From Platynereis dumerilii (taxonomy: Eukaryota > Annelida > Polychaeta > Phyllodocida > Nereididae): a stretch of DNA of 64,000 nucleotides. The translations under genes were made by a program, and so were the position numbers. The stretch lies in NCBI GenBank assembly GCA_026936325.1, contig JAPTHN010000008.1, positions 16,088,259 to 16,152,258 of the forward strand. Reading direction: 5' to 3'. Below are positions 48,701 to 60,700 of the stretch, piece after piece (positions within the stretch are counted from its first letter, which is position 1; every line of letters starts with the position of its first letter). The notes under the pieces are model-generated. The model saw only the letters and a list, made by a program, of their open reading frames with translations, had not been told where the DNA came from and did not search any database.

Positions 48701-51700
48701 TAAAGTTTGTCCCTGAGTCTTTAAACTTACTTTTAGTGGCTTTATTGTGGCATTTTCAAACAATTTCCTCATCAGTCTATTAAGGGTTGTTTTTCAATCA
48801 GGGTACATAGTTTTGTCTCTAGGGGGTAAAAAATAAAAAAGTTCTTTTTTTTTCTGGCCAAATCAACTTTTTTCTGTTGCTATATACCGTGCCGTGTATT
48901 TCTGAAAATTTTAGGGCTACAAGTATTCTGAATTTTTTTTTAATTTGACTTTTTTTGCGTTGTTGAAGATAATTTGACCAAGGTCAAAACTCTGCTCATC
49001 CCTCTATTACTGGATGTATAGAACACCCATTGGTATGGGCTTGTGTTGAGTGGATAGATATATATCTGACAATGAAAAATCATCTTACTTGCTTAATATT
49101 GGCCAAGAACTTTGTCGGTGTCAAGGAAAATAGACATTTTCGGAGAGGACGGAGAGGACAGTTTATTTGACGAAAGCTGTTTTTGGTGTTTTCCGCTACG
49201 AGCATTGTGCAGTTCGTACAACTGAAGTGAAACACTTAACAAAACTTTGTCTAATCTATTGAAGGAGTATTTCGATAATATAAAAATACTCTTAATTTAA
49301 TGTTATTGCTGTTTGCTGACCCTATTTTTGAGAGGACAATATTTGACGGAATTGACCTTCATGTGTTCAATGCAGGATTCTGAAGAGACTAATCATAGTT
49401 GTTGCATGTAATTCTAATGTTGAACTCTTGGGACCATGTTGAAAGCATATTCACATTGGTTAAAACTTACTGTTAGGTCAGGACTGAAAAATCTGAAGCG
49501 ATATTTGCCTAATTTGCAAATGAGACAGTAAATTTTGGTCAAAATGACACAAATACATTTTTTTCGGGCAGTTATCAACCGATTTGAATAATTTTTTTGT
49601 TACTGTAGGTCCGTCTCAGTCTCAGTATGTTTAATCATTCTGTGTAACGTTTTTCCCACATATATGCATGGAATTTCTAGTATTTTGGATATCGTGTTAC
49701 TTTCCAGAGCGTACCCGATTGAAAAACAACACTTAACCACATCTACACACACGCTCTCCCAGCGTGATTTGACAAATGACTAATGATTGATTTAATTAAT
49801 GATTTATTTTCACTCAAAAGACCCCTCACAGGGGTATACGAGTTACATAATTTGATATAAAACATTAATTTGGCAAGTGCGGAACATGAAAAAAACAGAA
49901 AACAGATTTGGCATACATCTGAACATTAGTTGCAATATAAAATTTAAAAAAAAGCTTATATACACAACATTTTCACACAATGACTACACTAATAACCTTT
50001 CTGAGTATTCATTTGAACTACAACAAGAATAAAACTATTGCTATCTTACGAAAAAGAATAGTTAGAACATGTCCATAATTATCGATACAAATTTAGCTAA
50101 TTTGACTAGTTTTACCCTGCAATGAAAAAAGCTTGAAGATGTCACTTTTCACTTAACTGAGCAAGATTGCATCTTTCTTTGCTGGAAGACGGTGCTGCGT
50201 GATAAAGGTTGTTGTTTTCCTTTGGCTATTTTTGTGGATGGGCCACTTTGCACTAGCGTGGATATGGCTGCATCACTGTCAACTTATAGGGGAGCACTCG
50301 CTTCCAATTCGGTTAGATCTATATGTTTTCAGCCTATTGGTTGGCAGTTGTCCTCTATTCAGCAGTTCCAAACTATTAATCTGTGTCCATTTTAATTCTC
50401 TGTATTAAAGGGATACCCTGTGAGTTATTTTGACAATGCATACATGTTCACTGTGGCAAAACAAGACGAGGGTAACTGAGTTACCCTCGTCTCAATTTGG
50501 AAAAATTTATTGAAAAAACTAGGTCATCCCATTGGATTCCATGTTAAATGAGGACGAGGGTAACTGCTTTTCTGATTTTTGAATGACGAAGGTAACTGTG
50601 AATGATGACTAAGGTAACTGCATTAAAATTGTGCAGCAAAGATGCATTATATGACTTATGAAAATAGACAGATATATAGATAGATACATACATAGCTACA
50701 TAGATACATAGACAACGAAATATTGCTACAGATATTGCTGTAACAGGGTATATATGTATAAATTATTTATAGAACATTTTGAGGACTCCTGCTCTCTCCT
50801 CCATCTCATCAATCAAACCACTGTAAGCACCCAGAACTGGACTAAGAGGGTTGCACTCTATCTGAATAGACAGATAACGGGATAGCGAGAGGGAGAAACA
50901 TACAGTATTGGTCCCAAGTCATACATAGATAAACAGATCGATATAAAATTTTATCATGTAAAACGTTTGCTGAGCCATGTAGAAAAGTATATAAAGCTAT
51001 CTAGGACTACATATATGTATCTGTCTATATATCCACCTATCATCTGTCTGTGTCCATCTATCGACCTTTCTGTCTCTCTCTATCTATATACATTTACTCA
51101 ATTGGTAATATCACCCAGAGAACCTTTGCTGAAGTGGGTAATATGTGCAAGAATGCCACAATTAAATAATGGAATTTCATTATCAATAAATGTTTTTCTA
51201 ATTTCTTCGAGACAGAGCTATATATACATGTAATTATTTAGACAGTAAAAAATGTGTTCTGGTGTGGTCATAAGTTGGCTAAGTCAATCAATGTTCATAA
51301 ATGGAAAAAGATTTGTACCAAACAGCTTCTTTATGTATTCAATTTGTACACGAAACTGAATTGAGTTTGGTCCCATGCACAGGACCAGCTTTTTGTATCA
51401 GCCTCATTTGGGTCTACATCATTCATGAATAATCGTTCTATTCAAATGAAGTTTGGTACATCTGAGCAATTTGTGTTTGGAATTGTGGGTAATATCTGTA
51501 AGAAATAACAGGACAGTTACCCTCGTCATGGCAAGGGCATGGTCACAGTTACCCTCGTCTCGAGATACAGTTACCCTCGTCATTTGTGTGGTGCTTTAAG
51601 CCATTTCCCGACTTACACAGCATAGTAAAGTGCAAAAATTTAGTTGCTGTGTCATTTTCGGCCACTGATAATGGTCATACAATACTTAGATAAATTCTGA

Positions 51701-54700
51701 CATTGCCTATTTGCTCATATTAACTGTTACATAATATTTAAGGCTGTTTTGGGGACGAGGGTAACTGAGTTACCCTCGTCTTGTTTTGCCACAGTGATGT
51801 TACAACCATACAATTACAATATTTAATGCATTAAGCCTATGACACTAGGGAGTTACTCTCGCTTATTTCCAAAAATGGCCTAAAAGTTTCAGTTCCAGGT
51901 ATAAAGAAGTTTATTTACTTTAGGTAAAAAAATAAAATAGTATGATATAATATAATAGCAAAATAAACACATAATAATAGGTAAAATGGCACATGCAATA
52001 TAAAATTTACTACATTTTTTTCTTTGAATAAGGAGCTGAAAGGGATAGCATGCAGTGTTGGTAACTGGATAGATGATTGATGACTATTCTAATGCCAATT
52101 TGTTATGTTAATTGGAAGGTACAGATTTTAATTATAATTAGATAGAAAAAGGCCAAGAATTGCTCAAGATGTGAATTATTTGTTTAGTGCAATTTGCTCC
52201 AACCCTTTCCCCAGTTGTGCCACAAGTCAGATTGGTAGGGCATGAGTGGACAGAAAGCAACTTATAAGGCGAAGATTAATTAATTCAACTTGCTCTTAAA
52301 AAATAAAAGGGTTCAAGGAGGGAGGAGGAAGGTTCATTAAACATGTCTAAATAGAATTATGCAAAGCCCAACAATAGTTCCGATACAGGCATTTAACGGT
52401 TTGAGGCCTTCATTTTTAATGTAAAATTACCACAAATAATTTTACGAATCTGTTAATGTTGTATATACATTAACGATGGCTTAATTTGTGTAATTTGTTC
52501 ATTTCGGCATCAGTTCGGGCAGCGCATCACTCACTGGTCTCCGGTTAGGACATGTCTAGTTTTATGTGGGTAGGTTCTTCCCAGATAGAACGAGCGTCGC
52601 CGGAAGATTGAATGACGTCTCTTCAGAAACCTCTGATAGCATGTTATACAGGTTGAGGGTATCTGTAAAATCCATAACTCCAAATAATATAATATAGTTT
52701 GTAAGCCCACTATATTATAATAGTTAAGACATAAGGTTGGTTAGGTTCACAGCTGCCGATTCTGGCCACAGGGGCTTCTCCACCAAGTTTAATGAGTATA
52801 TAATGTTTATTACAGTACAACCCAAAATAAAGTAAGAAAATTTTCTGTCAGAAGTCCTCTGTTTACCTATTTTGCCCTCTTTTCTCCTCTCCACCCCAGA
52901 TCTCCTTACAACTTCCTTTGGCTCCTTACAACAACCTTAGCCTACATCAAGAACTCTATTTAGACAGCTACCAATGTAACTGCAATTGGCAGAGTGATTG
53001 AGTTCAAAGTGGTGTTGTTTAAATGTGATTTTAATGTAATTTTAAAAGTTAGTTTCAAGAAGGTAAAAGAAGGAAGTGATTCAGAGGTAGTCAAAAGGTA
53101 TGAAAGGGTAAAGTAGTGGCTGATTCTTCCTTCCTGCTTGGGTAATCATACTTATTTTTGGTTGTACTGTAATATATATCAATACTCATTAAACTTGGTG
53201 CAGAAGCCCCTGTGATTCTGGCTACATAATGTTGGGGAATTCCTTCCTCAGTTGCAGAGCTCCTGTCTTTTTGTACTTTTTAAAGCGCCAGACAAATTAT
53301 AACTCTACTCTTCTTCTTTTTTTTAATTTTAATTTTTCAATTCCATTATGTCATTCAGTTGTACAATTTTCTTCGTAATTTACCGTGTACCTTTTTTAAA
53401 TGCAGGACATATGTCACAACTACAAACATCGATCAGCAAAGACACTTGGCATATTACAAATTGTCTTGGGAATACTTATCATAGCTGGTCATTGTGCGGC
53501 TTATGGCCATGTCTATTTCGTTAACGATCGGGATACCATCATCAGGGTACTTGGCATAATTCCAATACTAGCGGTGGTAAGCATTTACTTAATATTTGTG
53601 CATGAATTTATGAGAAATCATATTGGTCGTTGTATTATTGCGCCAGGAAACCTTGTCTTCTTTTTCTTCTTGTGTAGCTGCCGCCTCTTACATTTTAGGT
53701 GAACCACCAGTGATAATTATTGATTAATCCCAGTGTTTTTTAAAGAGTTGATAATATCATATGAGTTAATATTGCTTTTTTTTTTTTGGAGTTTGGAGCA
53801 CTGCTATATATGTCAAATTACTTCTGTAGTTTCTTCCCATTAGGCTGCATTTTGTGACTTCTTTCCATGTGTAGGTCATGGCAGAATCCACGGGTCTTGT
53901 ATTGGCCCTGGGGATTAAGTATCTTGTCTTGCCTATATGGTCATGTCGGTATGTGACCCTTGGGGTAGATTGTTAATAATCTCTTCTTCTCCTCTACCGG
54001 GGCAGATAGAAAATTCAATGGTTTCATTTCCTGCATTGCAATGGATGTTTTGATTTTCCTGAGAGTAAAATAGCTCAAATCCAGCTATCTGACCGGTCCA
54101 TTGACATGAAGTGTGCCTTTTCTGTAGGTTCGCGTGAAAGGTCATGAATTTGCTTGGTACCAGAATTTTTCTATTTTTTTTTTGGTGTGATATTTTTGGT
54201 GTTAGTGAAAATCATGACCTTCCGCACAATCTTTTTTCGCCCATTATTTTCTACACTCTAAAAAATGTCGGGACAAAATTGGTTTTTTAGATTCAAAATG
54301 GTTTTTTGAAAAACCAAATTTCAATGCAAAACCAACATGGATTTTTTTGCATTGAAATTCGGTTTTTCAAAAAACCATTTTGAATCTAAAAAACCAATTT
54401 TGTCTGAAATTTTTTAGAGTGTATGTGCGGGGTTCTGCAAAGGTGACACGTACTGCCTTTGAGGGGTCCCTTTTGCTCATCTTGTAATTCTTTTATATGC
54501 AAATTACTCTCTGAAAATGACGTAATCTGAGCTACAATAAAAAAAAAACTGAATCTGATATTTGACTTTCTGGGCATGATGCCAGGTGCCAATATATCTA
54601 TAGGCAAAAAGCCATGTGTAGACATGTATGTTTTTTTGTTTTGTTTTTACTTTGATTGTAATATTATGGTACTGATTGACTTTAGATCGTCATTGCTGGT

Positions 54701-57700
54701 GCATGTGGGGTATGGTCCTCCAGTACTAAGTCCACTTGTTCTGTAAGTACAAAAGTTACTCCTTCTATGACAATACTTGCTCTGTAAGTACTGATGTTTT
54801 AAACTGTATATATTTAACTTTGTGTTGCTCTTTACATGTACACCATTTATGCAATGTGTGTGTAATAAATATATATATATATATATATATGTAATATATA
54901 TGTATAATAAGACCAAATGGTTGTATGGTGGTATTTTGAGATGTACTCCACGAGTTGAAGATATCCTGAGTCCTCTGTACCCACAAGTGCGTCAGCAAAG
55001 TGTTTTGGTCTTATTGCAATACTTGGTCTGTCAGTACAAAAGTGTCCTTGTTCTGTAGTAAGATTACTAAAGTCAACAGTTTGTTCTGCAAGCACAAAAG
55101 TCTACTTGCTCTGTACGTGTAAGTATAAACTTGTTCTGCCAATATAAAAGTCAACTTGCTCTGCGAGTACAAAAGTCTACTTGTTCTGTAAGTATGCCCA
55201 GAAAAGTTAACTTGTTCGGTTAGTATGTTCTCCTGAAGTACTAGCTTTTTACGTAAAATATCTAAAAGTAGGCCTGTAACCAATCTCACCTGATCTTGCA
55301 GAATTTTATTGTCATCATTTCTTTGAATTTCAGGTGACTGCCACGTTGGTCCTCTCCATATTTTCGGCTGTCATTTGTCTTGGGGTCTTCTTTGAATCAG
55401 TAATTCTAATGATCGTCACAGATTTCATCATTCATGTTGATTATTATGATTCTCCAGATGATGAGGTGAGTTTTATTATTAGTAGTCATCAGAAATGAGA
55501 TACAGGACAAAGTTGTTGAATATACAATGAGGCATTTCATATCCATAGTAACTTCATGGCCGCACACCAGAAGGCACGGATTGGTGACTCTTGATAGAGA
55601 AGACACCCTGTGGGTGTGACGTGTTATATCCCACAACAGACAGTGAAGTTCAGGCATAGGTCCACACCATGTGGTTTATCATTGTGAACCACATGCATAT
55701 TATCTGTTATCACCTGGTTGGCTGTGAATATCACTGTTTACAGTCAAAATATCAGGGCCTATGATATTGTAAATAATACCACCCTTCAAGGGCGATATTT
55801 TTTAACAATGGTTATGACATCACCAGCATTTCAGCTGCCTGATGACGTCACAAACCAATCAATGGCCAAAACAATAGGATTGTGACGTCACATCCATTGT
55901 TGCTCCATGGTGACGTAACATTTTTGTAATGGCAGAAAAGAGTCCCTCTTTATAACTAAAAATTTGAGGTAAAACCAGGTGATAAAAACAAAACAACCAC
56001 GCGTCAGGTCACTTCGTACAATATCACTCGCTGTTGTGTGAATTAATATCACTCTCGCCCTGCGGGCTCGGGTGATATTAATTCACACAACAGCTCATGA
56101 TATTGTTATTGGGTTGTTTTGTTATAACGTTATGTAAACACGGGCAGTGAAGTGATGACGTCACAGTGTTTGGAGGCTCTGATTTTGTCGGTGTGGTTGC
56201 TAGAGATCTTTTTTGGGCCATTCTATAATAAAACCCACTCAGGGTGGTGGATCAGTCCACTGAAACCCATGAGCGGTCTGGCTGGCGGAGGAACTCACAA
56301 GTGGCAAAGCACATTATATCCCACATTTTCTATTTTGACAACCTATGAGGGTATTTTAATGCTTAAATACGGATAATTAAAAATAATAATGACCTATCAC
56401 TTTGGTGGATGGATCTAATGTTTTGATGGTGGCCAAACCAATCAGATCAAACTGTGACTTAAAAAAATGACAAAGTTGGTGGAGTCTGACTGGTTGCTAT
56501 AAACTAAGCCCTAAGAGTCACATGACTGCTGGTGACGTCACCAAATGCTGATGATGTCATAGTGGTTCAGCTGCTATTGTTACGTCATGTGCTGCTGTTG
56601 TGATGTCATGTGTCGTGATTGTGACCTCATGTGTGATCTGAATTAGTGCCAATAATAAATAAAATATGTAAATCAAGGATAGTGGATCATATTTAAATTA
56701 GGGATGGTGGATCATATTTAATTTAGGGATCACTGCCAAGTGTGGGATATAAACAAAATAGTGCCTCTTGAAATTGTTATTTTTTCCGCCAGGAGGTATT
56801 TTTGATATGTGATATAAATAAAACTTAATGGCAGTGTGGATCATGGCAATGAACCTCATGAATTCCATTCCACAGAAAAATACAACACGGACTTGTGTTT
56901 TGGGATTGCTCTGAACCACAATCCCATTAAGTTTTATTATAATGGCTGGTTCAGTGTTAGGTGGAGAGTGAGACTCAATAGGACTACGTGTATCTGCAGT
57001 TTCCTTAAAATGTAAATAGAGGTGTCTCTATCACTGAGTTTCAAGAACTCAATTTGATAGACAGATTGATATAAACTCAGTGATTTAAAACGCACACCTT
57101 TTCACTCAGCCTGTTACCAGCAAATTTGAAACTCAGAAGTTTCTGTGCTCAGATGGATTTTTATGATGGGCACTACTCATTTTACCCTCGTTTGACAGTG
57201 TGATGTCTAACGTTTCATTTTTTCTTTTCCATTACAGAGAAATCGTGATATTCTAAAAGGGCTCTTTGGTGCCACATTATGTCTTGGCTTTGTGGGGGCC
57301 ATTGTGGCCATTGTTGCTTCTGCATTTTGCTGCCGTGGGATGTGTTGCAAATCCCAATCAGGGGTAAGTTTGACTTTTAGGCGTAGATTGCATTCTCCAC
57401 TCTCTGGGGAGCGTAGGCCTACAGTGTATATAAAGCGCAATAGCCCTACCATCTCTACAATTTACTGAGCCACTCTGCAATTATCCTCATTAGGGTGCAT
57501 CAGTTGCCCCAACTTTCAAGGAGAAACCTTGCCAGTTGCAGGAATGTTCCTTTTATACTAGAAACACATTGTGTAAAGTTTCAGGAAAATTGGACGACAT
57601 TTAGGGGTGGCACACTTGCATTGAAGTTTCTGGGATTTTTGCATTTTCTGTCGTTTTATCGGTTCCGCGGTTTGTTATATTTCGTTGGTTATTAATCCAA

Positions 57701-60700
57701 GAACATTAAAATATCATGTTGCAGCCCTAATCAAGAGCTTCAATTTGAATACCAACATGATGGGTATATGACTAAGAGAACTATTTCATGGTCACTTGCA
57801 ATTTCGCAAATTCAGGCATGTGCTGATGTAAACATAATAAATTATACAACAAGGTCCCTAAATCTTTGTGGGTTTTTTACCAACTAACAGACACATAAAT
57901 TTATGCAACAAACATTTGTTTTTTGCTTTTGCAATTATTCTATATTTTTTATGTTATTGTATTGGAGCATATTCTGTCAAACATGCAAGTCTTGTAAGAC
58001 TGAAAAAGAAAAATCACTGAAATAATATAATATAGATTAGTTGCGTCTAATCTCTGATAACAAAAGAGACACTAGAGGCAGTGCAAATATACCTGCAAGG
58101 TGTTTGAAACAGAACCTCAATGGACAGACTAATCTGTACCCTGTCAGCGTGCCTCGGCGGTCCTGCGTCGGCCCGGCGTCGGTCCGATGTCAGCAGCATC
58201 GGACCGGCTTTGGGCCAACGTTGGGCCACCGAGGCACGCTGATAGGGTATGTTTACAAAAAAGTAAAAAGGATTGATTCAACCAAAATTTAGTGGGTGAG
58301 GAGCCTGGCGGTGTCATATTTAAAAGCCATTTAGTTGGCTTGTAAGACTGTAACAGCTTTGTTGTTTTAACTGGCTTTGAAATTGAGTATGTTATATTGA
58401 AGAATCTATATATCTACATATATATGACTGCTAAGACTCTCTCAGCCATTACATGTGTGCATCTGAAGACGAATCAGTACTTTTGACTTTGGCTGTAACT
58501 CGGAAAAGTTTTTTTGGTCGTGTTTCACAACTGAGTAATATGGACAGGGGAGATGCTGGACTGGTGATTCAATTGAACTCAGGTCTCCCAACTTATAACA
58601 AAAGATGAAAGACCTTTCTTGTTCAGAATGATTCCTTTGTATCTATTTGGAATGGCTAGTAAATGAACATTGATTTTATAAAAGTTATGAAAACATAACA
58701 TAATTATATATATAAGCTTATATGATTGAAATCTAGGTACAGAGCTCTAAAAAACACCGAATGTGATCTGGTAAAGGACAATTTTCCTCTATCAGTTATT
58801 AGGATCTTTAGATTAGTAAAACAGAATGGAAAATTTAATTGATCTAAAATAATTTAGATTATAAGACAAATCCCATGCCCACGTCACTGTGGATGAGTGT
58901 CCTCAATTGGACCACTTCGAAGGTATTGAGCCATTTGCCTATAGACAAAGGTTTAACCTCAGTATTACAGCACAATACATTGTAACTTATATTTTTATTG
59001 TTCAGTACATTCCCATTTTATTTCCCAAAAAATAGAAGTTTGGCACACCAAGCCGTTGAAGTTAGCAACGATATTCGATCTTGGGCCCAATTTTCAAATG
59101 CAACATATAGTGAGCAAACTTAAATGTTATGGATAAAAAATATACACTTGACTGAGGTGCCCTTTAATGGACTTTTTATCTGAATATCCCACTTGACATA
59201 ATTATTATTATAATGGTAATGGAATTACATCAATTTATCATTTATTTTTAGGTTCACAACATTTGCTAATGTCAGAATTAAATTTTGTTGTAATGTGTGT
59301 ATAACTGAAATGGATGTTTTAATTGGGGATATGGCTTCCTGGTACTCAAATTACAGCTCTCTTTCTCCTCTACATCATGGTACCTGTTATATTGTTCTAG
59401 AACAATTAGTAAGTGTATTATCACAAACCGCAGATTCTCAAATAGACATTTTTCATCAAAATCAGGACAAACTTTGGGGCATGCGTGCCACCCCTAGGCA
59501 TGTTCCGATTGTTCTGAAACTTAGCAAGACATGTTTTCTTGGCAAAAGGAACAATATTGGAGAATGCAAAGGTAATCAGGCAATTTTTTAATTTTAGGGG
59601 GCAACTGATGCACCCTTATCCTCATTGCTTATTTTTTAGAGCCCATGACCGTTTACATAGATGTAGTCCGTATAACAAATGGGCCTGTTACAACCTTGGC
59701 AGGCCTTAAGCTTGAGCCTTTCTCGCCACTACCCGGGAAGTATTCGGGCAGTCATTTCCTGCTCTGCTTACACAATAAAGCCTGGAATACATGTATAGCA
59801 AATCAGCAAATGCTCATTGATACCTTGGAGGAGTTGAGCAAAGAGTTAAATTTGGACTATATGTGCAGTTCCTCCATGCTGTGGCTGTGACTCAAGCCTT
59901 CAACATCTCAGTTAGCAGGTATGCACAGTGAACCTCATCCCCAAGACCACGGAATCCCTCACTATAATTACATTTGATTATGATTGAGACAAAATCATGG
60001 GTGACAAAATTAGTATTTAAATGTTTTGTTTTTGCGAGGTGAGGGCACACTGTTGAATTATTATAGTATGTTGGGTTGCTTGGATATAATAGGTTGCTCC
60101 TAAGCACTTGGCTTGGGGGCCAACCCTTTATTATTTTTGTGAAAAACATATTATATGTTTGTGGCTAGATTTGCCAAATTTGCTCTGTCAGCAATTCAGA
60201 TCAAATGTGACACCCTATCCTTTATCGTTAGACTCTTGATGTCAATCAAATGTACTTTCAGCAGCAACATCAAGGTGTTATGTGAACAACTTGACCTGAC
60301 CAGTGATAGCCTCACATATGGCACCATTACAGATGTCATGAAAACTGTAGCATACCAATGCAATTCTCAGTGCAAATCCAAAGTGAACAGTAGCCTGGGG
60401 AGTGTTCTAAAAGAACTTTCACTCGTCAGAGACAATATATATTTCATTGTGAACTTTCAAGTGATGAGATTAATTTTATCATTACTGACATTTGTTTGAA
60501 TTGAGTAATGTAGTTCCTAATTATTCCACTATTGTATACATCTCAGTATGAATAAAGATTGTAATTAGCTCGACTGGTCAGATAGGTGACGTTTAAGGGG
60601 AGTGTATAATCATAATATAGCTTCTATTTAATGATCCGTTATTGTGACAACTTGAATAATGTCATGCCATTAAACTTCTATTTCAGGTTGTGCTCACTGG

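Noticed and set aside
48386-50255. LTRs of a retroelement (115-bp direct repeats)
   Set aside because: No TG/CA ends, primer-binding site, polypurine tract or coding region between them.
54560-54635. Exon reading FLGMMPGANISIGKKPC as helix 2 of the MS4A-like protein
   Set aside because: The residue pattern is tempting, but there is no pyrimidine-rich acceptor in front and the helix would be interrupted by polar residues.
58041-58292. Protein containing VSVPRRSCVGPASVRCQ
   Set aside because: Most of the frame is translation of the GC-rich palindromic MITE at 58137-58249.
60155-60499. 114-residue protein gene
   Set aside because: No family similarity recognised, no splice or promoter context, and it lies in the last long intron of another gene on the same strand.
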